Positions 24,370 through 37,100 of a stretch of DNA of 64,000 nucleotides are shown here, one piece after another; position 1 is the first letter of the stretch, and every line of letters begins with the position of its first letter. The stretch comes from Tachypleus tridentatus (Eukaryota > Arthropoda > Merostomata > Xiphosura > Limulidae): the NCBI RefSeq assembly GCF_004210375.1, contig NC_134829.1, forward strand, positions 54,800,107 to 54,864,106, given 5' to 3'. The position numbers were made by a program, and so were the translations under genes. A model generated the notes under the pieces. It saw nothing but the letters and a program-made list of their open reading frames with translations. It had not been told where the DNA came from and ran no database searches.

Positions 24370-27300
24370 GACACAATGTCTAGTATTAGACAGTCTTACT
24401 AACTGAAGTCACATCCAGACTTATACAATGTGATACATACAATAACATCACATGCAGTATTAAACATTCTTACTAAATGAAGTCACATCTAGACTCATAC
24501 AACATGATACATACAATAACACCATGTCCAGTATTAAACAGTCTTACTAAATAAAGTCACATCTAGACTTATACAACATGATACATACAATAACACCACG
24601 TCCAGTATTAAACAGTCTTACTAAATAAAGTCACATCTAGACTCATACAACATGATACATACAAGAACACCATGTCCAGTATTAAAGTCTTACTAAATGA
24701 AGTCACATCTAGATTCATACAACATGATACATACAACAACACCATGTCCAGTATTAAAATCTTCCTAAACAAAGTCACATCTAGACTCATACAACATGAT
24801 ACATACAATAACACCATGTCCAGTATTAAAATCTTCCTAAACAAAGTCACATCTAGACTCATACGACATGATACAATACAATAACACCATGCCCAGTATT
24901 AAAGTCTTACTAAATAAAGTCACATATAGACTCATACAGCATGATACATACAATAACACCATCTCCAGTATTAAACAGTCTTAGTAACTGAAGTCACATA
25001 TAGACTCGTACAACATGATACATACAATAACAACATGTCCAGTATTAAACAGTCTTAGTAACTGAAGTCACATCTAGACTCATACAACATGATACATACA
25101 ATAACACCATGTCCAGTATTAAAATCTTCCTAAACAAAGTCACATCTAGACTCATACGACATGATACAATACAATAACACCATGCCCAGTATTAAAGTCT
25201 TACTAAATAAAGTCACATATAGACTCATACAGCATGACACATACAATAACACCATCTCCAGTATTAAACAGTCTTAGTAACTGAAGTCACATATAGACTC
25301 GTACAACATGATACATACAATAACAACATGTCCAGTATTAAACAGTCTTAGTAACTGAAGTCACATATAGACTCGTACAACATGATACATACAATAACAA
25401 CATGTCCAGTATTCAACAGTCTTAGTAACTGAAGTCACATATAGACTCGTACAACATGATACATACAATAACACCATGTCCAGTATTAAAGTCTTACTAA
25501 ATGAAGTCACATCTAGACTCATGCAACACTATACATACAATAACACCATGTCCAGTATTAAAATCTTCCTAAATGAAGTCACATCTAGACTCATACAACA
25601 TGATACATACAATAACACCATGTCCAGTATTAAACAGTCTTACTAAATGAAGTCAAATATAGACTCCTACAACATGATACATACAATAACACCATGTCCA
25701 GTATTAAAGTCTTACTAAATGAAGTCACATCTAGACTCATACAACACTATACATACAATAACACCATGTCCAGTATTAAAATCTTACTAAATGAAATCAC
25801 ATCTAGACTCATACAACATGATACATACAATAACACCATGTCCAGTATTAAACAGTCTTACTAAATGAAGTCAAATATAGACTCCTACAACATGATACAA
25901 TACAATAACACCATGTCCAGTATTAAACAGTCTTACTAAATAAAGTCACATATAGACGTCTTCATACAGCATGATACATACAATAACACCATGTCCAGTA
26001 TTAAAAAGCCTTACTAAATGAAGTCACATCTAGACTCATACACCATGATACATACAATAACACCATGTCCAGTATTAAAGTCTTACTAAATGAAGTCACA
26101 TCTAGACTCATACAACATGATACATACAATAACACCATGTCCAGTATTAAAGTCTTACTAAATGAAGTCACATCTAGACTCATACAACATGATACATACA
26201 ATAACACCATGTCCAGTATTAAAATCTTCCTACATGAAGTCACATCTAGACTGATACAACATGATACAATACAATAACACCATGTCCAGTATTAAAGTCT
26301 TACTAAATGAAGTCACATCTAGACTCATACAACATGATACAATACAATAACACCATGTCCAGTATTAAAATCTTCCTAAACAAAGTCACATCTAGACTCA
26401 TACAACATGATACATACAATAACACCATGTCCAGTATTAAACAGTCTTAGTAACTGAAGTCACATCTAGACTGATACAACATGATACAATACAATAACAC
26501 CATGTCCAGTATTAAAGTCTTACTAAATGAAGTCACATCTAGACTCATACAACATGATACAATACAATAACACCATGTCCAGTATTAAAATCTTCCTAAA
26601 CAAAGTCACATCTAGACTCATACAACATGATACATACAATAACACCATGTCCAGTATTAAACAGTCTTAGTAACTGAAGTCACATATAGACTCGTACAAC
26701 ATGATACATACAATAACACCATGTCCAGTATTAAAGTCTTACTAAATGAAGTCGCATCTAGACTCATACAACACTATACATAAAATAACACCATGTCCAG
26801 TATTAAAATCTTCCTAAATGAAGTCACATCTAGACTCATACAACATGATACATACAATAACACCATGTCCAGTATTAAACAGTCTTACTAAATGAATTCA
26901 CATATAGACTCATACAACATGATACATACAATAACACCATGTCCAGTATTAAAATCTTCGTAAATGAAGTCACATCTAGACTCATACAACATGTTACATA
27001 CAATAACACCATGTCCAGTATTAAACAGTCTTACTAAATGAAGTCACATCTAGACTCATACAACATGATACATACAATAACACCATCTCCAGTATTAAAC
27101 AGTCTTACTAAATTAAGTCACATCTAGACTCATACAACATCATACATACAATAACACCATGTCCAGTATTAAAAAGTCTTACTAAATGAAGTCACATCTA
27201 GACTCATACATGATACATACAATAACACAATGTCCAGTATTAAAATCTTCCTACATGAAGTCACATCTAGACTCATACAACATGATACATACAATAACAC

Positions 27301-28165
27301 CATGTCCAGTATTAAAGTCTTACTAAATGAAGTCACATCTAGACTCATACAACATGATACATACAATAACACCATGTCCGGTATTAAAATATTCCTAAAT
27401 GAAGTCACATCTAGACTCACACAACATGATACATACAATAACACCATGTCCAGTATTAAACAGTCTTACTAAATAAAGTCACATATAGACTCATACAGCA
27501 TGACACATACAATAACACCATCTCCAGTATTAAACAGTCTTACTAACTTAAGTCACATCTAGACTCATACAACATGATACATACAATAATACCATGTCCA
27601 GTATTAAAGTCTTACTAAATGAAGTGACATCTAGATTCATACAACATGATACATACAATAACACCATGTCCAGTATTAAAATCTTCCTAAACAAAGTCAC
27701 ATCTAGACTCATACAACATGATACATACAATAACACCATGTCCAGTATTAAACAGTCTTAGTAACTGAAGTCACATATAGACTCATACAACATGATGCAT
27801 ACAATAACACCATGTCCAGTATTAAACAGTCTTACTAAATAAAGTCACATGTAGACTCATACAACATGATACATACAATAACACCATGTCCAGTATTAAA
27901 CAGTCTTAGTAACTGAAGTCACATATAGACTCATACAACATGATACATACAATAACACCATGTCCAGTATTAAACAGTCTTACTAAATGAAGTCACATCT
28001 AGACTCATACAACATGATACATACAATAACACCATGTCCAGTATTAAAATATTCCTAAATGAAGTCATATGTAGACTCATACAACATGATACATAGAATA
28101 ACACCATGTCCAGTATCAAACAGTCTTACTAAATGAAGTCACATGTAGACTTGTAAAACATGTCA
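24370..28165. repeat. Large minisatellite, 72/74-bp units, about 50 copies
   Basis: The unit contains GATACATACAATAACACCAT, GTCCAGTATTAAACAGTC, TACTAAATGAAGTCACATC and TAGACTCATACAACAT. Units with AAACAGTC are 74 bp; units lacking CA are 72 bp, a multiple of three. Runs of 72-bp units therefore stay open on both strands and give false proteins (for example 24608-24862 and 27169-27447). Confidence 0.97.
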
Positions 28166-29027
28166 CAATTATACCCTCCCTGTCTAGTATTAACAAACCT
28201 CTTTTTACACTTTTCATGCAGGTAACATCTTGTAATTTAAAACTAACAATATACCATTTCCATATTGAAGCTGATAATACAGTGTGTGTCAACAACTAAT
28301 AATATTCAGTGTGTTATACAAAACTTCTGTGTTTGATTATGGTTTCAACAGAATTTGATCAAACAATTTTTACACTTGTGTAAATATGGGTGAACGATAT
28401 TGAGATAAAGCCACTTAACAAACTGAAGGTCTGTTTCAACATGTTTACATGAAAATCAGATTAGTTCAATAACCTTCTAGACATGTAGTAAAGAAACTTT
28501 CATAATAAATTGTCAAACCAACGTTCATTTTGTTAACTCTGATTTTATTCAAAGAGTCTACAACACAAAGAAAATATCAGCTAACCTTGCTATTTTTCAG
28601 TATTCAATCTATACATTGGCTAGAGAAACCCCAAATTGACATGAAACACAAATTGTGCAAGAGTACACTAGAGTGAAGATGATTCTTGAAACAGCAGTTT
28701 TGGGACAGACTAGAAGAGACACTTGTACTTTATGTTGTACAAGTGTGGAGTGAATTGTATTTTGTCCGAGTACATTTTTAAAACATCTGTACTTGTTATC
28801 CACATTCTCAAGTTGCTTTACAAAAACCTTTTTAAGACAATTATAGCAGAATTACAACAAAACAAACAGACTCACCTTGGAACTCATGGATTGAAGGATT
28901 CTCATAATCCTAATAACAAACCCTCAACCAATCATGTTGCCATGATGAAGTGATATTCTTACCAACAACAAAACATTTGGATATGAAGGTTACCAAAGTG
29001 TCCATTAAACTTTCTTTAACTCTTAAT
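28166..29027. other. No gene recognised between two arrays
   Basis: AT-rich sequence between the 72/74-bp and 45-bp arrays. Short open frames show no motif. Confidence 0.5.
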
Positions 29028-29825
29028 GATACTGTTACACAGAGATGTTGGTTACTACTAGGTCACTCTCTTGATCCTGTTACACAGAGATGTTGGTTAC
29101 TACTGGGTCACTCTCTTGATCCTGTTATTCAGAGATGTTGGTTACTACTAGGTCACTCTCTTGATCCTGTTATACAGAGATGTTGGTTACTACTGGGTCA
29201 CTCTCTTGATATTGTTACACAGAGATGCTGGTTACTACTAGGTCACTCTCTTGATATTGTTACACAGAGATGTTGGTTACTACTAGATCACTCTCTTGAT
29301 ACTGTTATACAGAGACGTTGGTTACTACTAGGTCACTCTCTTGATACTGTTATACAGAGACGTTGGTTACTACTGGGTCACTCTCTTGATACTGTTATAC
29401 AGAGATGTTGGTTACTACTAGGTCACTCTCTTGATCCTGTTATACAGAGATGTTGGTTACTACTGGGTCACTCTCTTCATCCTGTTACACAGAGATGTTG
29501 GTTACTACTAGGTCACTCTCTCGATACTGTTACATAGAGATGTTGGTTACTACTAGGTCACTCTCTTGATACTGTTACACAGAGATGTTGGTTACTACTA
29601 GGTCACTCTCTTGATACTGTTACATAGAGATGTTGGTTACTACTAGGTCACTCTCTTGATACTGTTACACAGAGATGTTGGTTACTACTAGGTCACTCTC
29701 TTGATATTGTTATACAGAGATGTTGGTTACTACTAGGTCACTCTCTTGATATTGTTATATGGGAAAATTGGGAGTTACTTCTGGATTACTCTCTTGATAT
29801 TGTTACATGGAAGTATTGAGAGTTA
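29028..29825. repeat. Minisatellite, 45-bp unit, about 17 copies
   Basis: The unit begins GTTACACAGAGATGTTGG and continues TTACTACTAGGTCACTCTC. As 45 is a multiple of three, the plus strand stays open (28950-29537) with a 15-residue period containing QRCWLLLGHSLD. The frame closes by an ACATAG change. The last two units are diverged. I regard the open frame as accidental. Confidence 0.95.
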
Positions 29826-30236
29826 TTACTGGGTTACTTTTTCAATGTTGTTACATACAAATAAATATGTTTGGGTAATAGTTAAAACAGAAAGTGTAAT
29901 TTTGGTAAATGTTTTACATAAAAACACTACGCACGAAAAAAAAACTGCTGTAAAAAAATGACACCTTGTTGTGAAATTGTTCTTATTTCCTGCCTGGTTT
30001 TAAAACTTACTAAATACTCTGAAATGAACTGTGGGTATAAGAAAAATAAAATATAAGAAAACATTATCAGGTTTGTGTGGGAAAACAATTAGGAGAAAGA
30101 AGCTTAACATGTTTGTAAAAATCTTCTTAAGGCTAAGAAATATCGTTTTCAGTCTCCACAAGGTGGTAGTAAAATTTCAGTACATGATTTCACAAAGTAT
30201 CTCATTTTTATTGCATTAAAACAAACGTTGGTTCAT

Positions 30237-30530
30237 AGGTTTTTGCATCAAACTAAGGCAGACTATTAACCCAATGTTTCTACCTTAGTCTGAGGTAGAT
30301 TATTGACTCAATGTCTTTACATCAGATTACTGACCCAAATTTTTTAGTATTGGACTAAAGCAGCCTATTGATTAAATGGTTTTTTATTGGACCTAAGGTA
30401 GACTAGTGACCCGATGTTTTTATATCAAACTATGGCAGACAATTGACCCATTGTTCTTATAGCAGACTATGGCAGAATACTAATATTTTATTTTTTTAAA
30501 ATATGGCAGACGTTGGGTTTAAATGCTTTG
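30237..30530. repeat. Degenerate tandem repeat, about 42 bp
   Basis: About six diverged copies of AGACTATTGACCCAATGTTT with linking TATATCAGACTA-type sequence. Confidence 0.7.
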
Positions 30531-30625
30531 AGTGTATGGAAATAGTTACTTTGGGTAAATTATGGACTCAAAAAACATAACTGTTGCTAGTTACTTCAGT
30601 ATTCCATTAAACGTCAATACGCATG

Positions 30626-30631
30626 TTTATT
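30626..30631 (-). promoter_or_regulatory. Candidate KDM1A polyadenylation signal
   Basis: AATAAA on the minus strand, about 250 bases downstream of the TGA at 30882. It is the first canonical hexamer I noticed in the expected place. The motif is common in AT-rich DNA, so this is only a candidate. Confidence 0.3.
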
Positions 30632-30881
30632 GTTTACGTTAATAAATTTCTAATTATATTCACTGTGCAACAGATTAAAACGATTGGCTAATACCTTTAG
30701 TGACAGATGTTTTCTAAATAAGTCTGTTGATTTCTTCAATTTTTCACGAACATACCCAGAAAATACAGACCCTTGTAAGGCAGTGATACTGATGACCTAT
30801 GACCTTAACGATACGAACAAAACGTTTAAGATCAGTTCTTACACAGCTAGATTTAAATCGAATGAATGACGCTGAAGACAA

Positions 30882-31125
30882 TCACTGAACAGTTGACAGG
30901 GGCCGGGGCGTTTGCCGTGGTAAAGCGTACGGACAACCGAGGAACTGGTCGGAAATGCGGCCAGCTTCCCGCAACCCACTAAGCAGGGCTCCGTGGACGG
31001 TGGCTGGATAATTTCGGATGGTGTGTTCCCCGGCGAAGAAGAGGCGAGGCATGGAGGTGGCTTGGGTGGACCCGGAATGACAGAAGGAGGAGTTACAGGT
31101 GTGGCCAAGATGTCGTAGTCGTTCC
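30882..31125 (-). CDS. KDM1A: KDM1A terminal exon E (FAD-binding C-terminus), frameshifted
   Basis: The acceptor is AG at 31127-31126 (ttttacacag). The incoming frame gives [19 protein letters not shown] then PPKPP, matching human GNDYDLMAQPITP...GAPQP. The conserved continuation [48 protein letters not shown] then a TGA at 30884-30882 is in another frame starting at 31052. Five bases lie between the last codon of KP and ATG in this reading, where the human alignment would predict none, three or six. Without the shift, translation runs out of family from CLASSSPG and ends near 30839. That would lose the GEHT...TVHGA segment that closes the FAD site. Possible causes are a real inactivating indel in the CC-rich stretch or a sequence error. 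Confidence 0.88.
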
Positions 31126-34100
31126 CTGTGTAAAATACAAAACAGATTAGAACTGGCGTCACTAAGAAAATCCAGAAATGTTGCATAGGAAGATGTGTCC
31201 AGTCAGATAGTTAAAACAAAGTTATAATGTAGTTCTTTATCAAACTGTATATGATTTTCAATATGTACCAAACCAAGGCTGTAATAACTTTCTTTCATCT
31301 GACAAGACCACCTTCATGACTACAGGATGAAAAACTAGCAAGTTAGCCTTTTAATTAGTTGGTTAATTAGGCCTAACAAGATTATTAATGTTTATCTAAT
31401 TACTTTTATCCTCACAGTTTACAATTTTCCCACCTAAAATACGCACGATTCTGACGAAAGGATTCTTACCCTCACCACACACACACTTTTCACACCGAAA
31501 ATAACGTATGATTCTGATTACATATTTCCTACCCTAACCACACACACTGTTCACAGAAGTTTCGCCCATGCAAACATGGTTCGTGGATACAGCATGGGTC
31601 ATTAAACCAGTGAAACAGAGCGAGGGCTTTTATAGTGGTGATATGTAGGTAATATTTTAGGTCCTTCTTAACTCAGAATTTAATAGCTTATATTAATCTG
31701 GAACTATGAATAGTATTATATCATTGCATATAATTTATTATTTGATATTGTAGAGTTTGTTGATTATATTAAACAACATTACAAGCTGAGGAAAGTGTTA
31801 CATATGTCATTGCAAAAAGGAAAATGCAAGTTGAAAGGTGGTTACGTTCGAAAGTTACACAAACGCAAGCTGAGCTGGTAGTCCCTAACTTTGAACCGAC
31901 AGACGCACGATCCCTAGTCAACCGCACCCATCACTCTAACTCTTGTCTGTTTTAATGAAATTAAAGGAGTTGACTGTCATTCTTATAATGCACCAACGAC
32001 ATTAGAATGCGAAATGAATTTCTGAAACAGCTGGGGTGCGAACCACGAACCCTAGGATTCGAAGTTGACAGTTTTAATCACTAGCCCATATATAAAATAC
32101 AAAAGTCACGAACAGTCGGTAGTAAATATTCATGTTGACCAATAAATGTACCAGAAGTCGAGAAGGTACGTACGTAACTATTTAGAACAGGAAAGTTGTG
32201 CGATCCTGTCTTCAGTCCCGTGTGTACGGTCTGATGCTTGGAAGGTTTTTATGTTTTGTTTCGTATTAAGTCTTAAAAAATATCTAATACATATCTCCAT
32301 AGTACAGAGTATAAATCAAATTATGCGCTGGTGAACTAAACAGTAATATTTACTCTTTTTGTATTTTAAAATGGGCCGTTAAAAGCTTTAGAAAGTGAAT
32401 TATTAGTTTTTCGGAATATTAGTTTTATTTTTCTATTAAGATTTGTAATGAAAACGCGCTACTTGTTCCAGAAATTCCATTCCTGTCACAAGTAGAATTA
32501 TAACCACGTGATTGTGAGCCACACTATCCACCCCACATTGACCAAGGGCAGGAAATTTGGCTTCAGAGTAGTTCGCGCTCTTGGTAAACAAAGAGGCTGA
32601 ATGAATCACATCAGCCCACATTTATGAAGATTTACAGTTATTACCTAACTTAATCCTATAAGGTTGAACATATGAACAAGCTTTAAAATATGTCAGACAC
32701 GTATCTTCTGAACTTTGAAGTTACATTACAATACGAAACTTTCTTGGGTTTTCATTTATATGGCGCATTAATCTAACAAAAGACTTAACACTCCTACGAA
32801 AAGTGGGGCCTAATAGGCCCCAGAGCAACTTTAAAGGTTATTAATATTAGGCTAATAAATTTGTATTTAAATGAAATTGCCATTTCATTTGTATTTAATG
32901 AATCAAATTTCCTGCAAAGACATCAAACAACAAACACCACAGTAGGAACTTAACCCCGAACCGTACTGTCATTAGTCTTCAAGCCTACCGTTTAACCACC
33001 AGGGGCAAACGTTACGTCATTAACGATATATTAACGAACCAATAAGACTACAAAAAGAGACATTGTTCTCGTCCGTATTTACTCATCCAAACTGTTGAGA
33101 ACAAAGACACAGTTAACCTCTGACATCTTCTTGATGAGATGAAATTATACTTCACATAAAACTGTTATATTTCTCGAACCAGCAATACCAGCTTATTTTA
33201 GAATTGTGCTATGAAAAAATAAGAGGTGGGCAAACCTCTTGGAAATATTTCTCTGCATTTATTTACAAACATCTCCGTGTATTTTATTTAAGCTTTGTCA
33301 AGTTAAAATCTTAACACCTGCTTTATCTAGACCCCTGGCCGCTTCTTAAGGAAGTATATACTGTACAAATATACGTTACCTAAAATTAAGTGAGGTAAGG
33401 ATGTTAGGGGTTCTCTGAAATAAAAGGTCAATTTGTTTGTTTTTTGAATTTCGCGCAAGATACTCGAGGGCTATCTGCGCTAGCCGTTCCTAACTTAGCA
33501 GTGTAAGACAAGAGGAAAGGCAGATACTCACCGCCAACTCTTGGGCTACTCTTTTCTCAACGAATAGTGGGATGGACCGTCACGTTATAACGCTTCCCCG
33601 GTTTAAAGGGCGAGCATGTTTGGTGCGACGAGGATTCGAACCCGCGACCCTTAGATTACGAATCAAACGTCTTAACCCACCTGGCCACTAAAAGTCAGAA
33701 TTCAGCTCTGGATCACAAGATTGTTAATGAAATATACCTATGTAAACAGATGTGTCTACGTGCGTACGAACGTGTGGAACTCGTGGTTTGAGATTAAAGT
33801 ACACGTTATGCAATATACTTGAATATGACACCTGGTAAAAATGAATGAAGTTTTATTTATGCTCTAAACCTCTCGGAATTCTGCTAAAAAATAAACTTCA
33901 AGACTTAGCGTTTATCTACTACAAATACAAATCATATACCTGGGCACATCACAGACACGATCACTAAAGGATAAGAAATGTGTATAACTTGGGTTTACAT
34001 TTCATATATTTAAAAAAAAAAAAACTGGTTAGTGTGCTAACCTCCGGGGCTGAGATCTCCCCCTCCCCAAATAGCGTTATAAGAGTGACAGTCAAAACCT

Positions 34101-37100
34101 ACAATTAAATACATTTGAGTTTACACAAGTTTTAAAAAACTGGTTAGTTAGTGTGCTAACCTCAAAACAGCGTTATAAGAGTAACGGTCAAAACCTGCCA
34201 TTAGATACATTTGATTGTGCATAAGTTTTAAAACTGGTTAGTATGCTAACCTGCGGAGTTGAGGTCTCTCCTCCAAATAGTTATAAGAGTGACAGTCAAA
34301 ACCTACAATTAGATACATTTGAGTGTACACAGGTTTTAAAAAACTGGTTAGTGAGTGTGCTAACCTCAAAACAGCGTTATAAGAGTAACGGTCAAAACCT
34401 GCCATTAGATATATTTTATTGTGCATACGTTTTAAAACTGGTTAGTGTGCTAACCTGCGGAGTTGAGGTCTCTCCTCCAAATAGAGTTATAAGAGTGACA
34501 GTCAAAACCTACAATTAAATACATTTGAGTGTACATAAGTTTTAAAAAACTGGTTAGTGAGTGTGCTAACCTCAAAACAGCGTTATAAGAGTAACGGTCA
34601 AAACCTGCCATTAGATACATTTGATTGTGCATAAGTTTTAAAACTGGTTAGCATGCTAACCTGCGGAGTTGAGGTCTCTCCTCCAAATAGTTATAAGAGT
34701 GACAGTCAAAACCTACAATTAGATACATTTGAGTGTACACAGGTTTTAAAAAACTGGTTAGTGAGTGTGCTAACCTCAAAACAGCGTTATAAGAGTAACG
34801 GTCAAAACCTGCCATTAGATACATTTGATTGTGCATACGTTTTAAAACTGGTTAGTGTGCTAACCTGCGGAGTTGAGGTCTCTCCTCCAAATAGAGTTAT
34901 AAGAGTGACAGTCAAAACCTACAATTAGATACATTTGAGTGTACACAAGTTTTAAAAAACTGGTTAGTGAGTGTGCTAACCTCAAAACAGCGTTATAAGA
35001 GTAACGGTCAAAACCTGCCATTAGATACATTTGATTGTGCATAACTTTAATAAAAACTGGTTAGTGTGCTAGCCTCGGGGGCTGAGGTCTCTTCCCCTCC
35101 TCCAACAGCACTTCAGGGGTGCATTAAAATGACGGTTAAAACCTACTATACGGTCGACTAGGAGTAGCCAGCCATCTTGTAGCATTGCGCGAAGTTCTAT
35201 AAACAGACAATTCGTTAAAAATCATAATGATAAATTTTACCTAATTTTGTATGTAGCACCACCTATAAAAAGGTGTAAAATGGGCCTGCGTGTGTTCAGG
35301 ATAACCTGTTACCACAGTTACTCACGAAATACGCCAGCATTACCACCATGTTAAGATTAACCATGTATACACATAAATACGCTCACAAGATACAAGTAAC
35401 TCATAGGATGCCACGAACTTTGTGCTTTGATCTAAGTTTTAAAACTTTTCGATGAAATCAGCACTGCCACTCACCAGAAGAGCCAGTTGCGACATACGTG
35501 TAAGAACCACGTGACCATGGATCGGCTCGCCAACGAGTAACCACCGTCTCCTTGGGCTAAATAGAAAAAAAAATGTAAACTTAGTAATTTAACAGTTTCA
35601 GCAAAATTCTTTAAGGCAGTTGTTTCCTTCTGTAGTGGTTCCTTCTGTAGTTAGTGGACTATTATGACAGTTACGTAGGTGTAAGAACTGTGTTAAGGTA
35701 AGAACAACAGGTACAGAATTAAGACATGACGCAGGATTGTGTTAAGGTAAGAACAACAGGTGTAGAATTACGACATGACAACAGGATTGTGTTAAGGTAA
35801 GAACAACAGGTACAGAATCAAGACATGTCAACAGGATTGGGTTAAGGTAAGAAGAACAGGTGTAGAATTAAGACATGTCAACAGGATTGTGTTAAGGTAA
35901 GAACAACAGGTGTAGAATTAAGACATGTCAACAAGATTGTGTTAAGGTAAGAACAACAGGTGTAGAATTAAGACATGTTAACAGGATTGTGTTAAGGTAA
36001 GAACAACAGGTACAGAATTAAGACATGGCAACAGGATTGTGTTAAGGTAAGAACAACAGGTACAGAATCAAGACATGTCAACAGGATTGTGTTAAGGTAA
36101 GAACAACAGGTACAGAATCAAGACATGTCAACAGGATTGTGTTAAGGTAAGAACAACAGGTACAGAATTAAGACATGTCAACAGAATTGTGTTAAGGTAA
36201 GAACAACAGGTATAGAATTAAGAAGTGTCAACAAGATTGTGTTAAGGTAAGAACAACAGGTACAGAATTAAGACATGTCAACAGGATTGTGTTAAGGTAA
36301 GAACAACAGGTACAGAATTAAGACATGGCAACAGGATTGTGTTAAGGTAAGAACAACAGGTACAGAATTCAGACATGTCAACAGGATTGTGTTAAGGTAA
36401 GAACAACAGGTATAGAATTAAAAGAAGAAATACAACGAATGCTAAGTTGTTGCTTATAGCTGTTGTATTTGTGTGTTGTTGTTAACAGGGCAATAAATGT
36501 AATAATTTAAAAACAGAAAAGAAAAACAACAAAGTTTTGCTGATGAAAATTATACAAAACAAGGGTTACACTTTACGTACTTAGATTTGTATATATCTTA
36601 CCACACACACATAACATAACAGCAGTTTATCGTGATTACAAGTACGACAAGCTTTGTATATACGTTCCCGTAGCGAAATACAAAACAAGTATGTAAGAAC
36701 AAACTCAACTTACTTGTGGAACTGCACTGTTTCCGAAAATGCCTTTTAGAACGGCGATACAACGACCAACGATGACGTCATCACTAACATTTTCCATGAT
36801 GGCGGCCGCCTCACCTGCGACGAGTGCAAGAAGAACAGGAGCACGATACAGGTTCCAAAAGAGGAACAATTCCCCTCTGCTGGCCGTGGTGCTACCGACA
36901 TGGCCGAAGAGGTTGGCATTTGGATCCCAGAATACTCGATCAAAGCAAAGTACCACCTAGAAATACGTAACGACCGTATACATACACGTGACACAAGACC
37001 GACAGGTTTTAACGAATTAATCTACTGTACTCAAACTGATCGCTTGCTTACTATAGTAAATTCCCACACCAACCCATAGCCCCAGAAGGTGATGAAATTC

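Noticed and set aside
24370..28165. Regular repeats that resemble a CRISPR array
   Set aside because: Units are contiguous, with no unique spacers, no cas genes and a clearly eukaryotic setting. It is a minisatellite.
28950..29537. 195-residue open frame with a 15-residue repeat
   Set aside because: It coincides with the 45-bp minisatellite, whose length keeps the frame open. It ends at a simple point change in a unit, and there is no start, signal or splice context.
36739..36994. Open frames overlapping KDM1A exon C in other frames
   Set aside because: Shadows of the true exon, whose reading matches KDM1A over all 81 codons.
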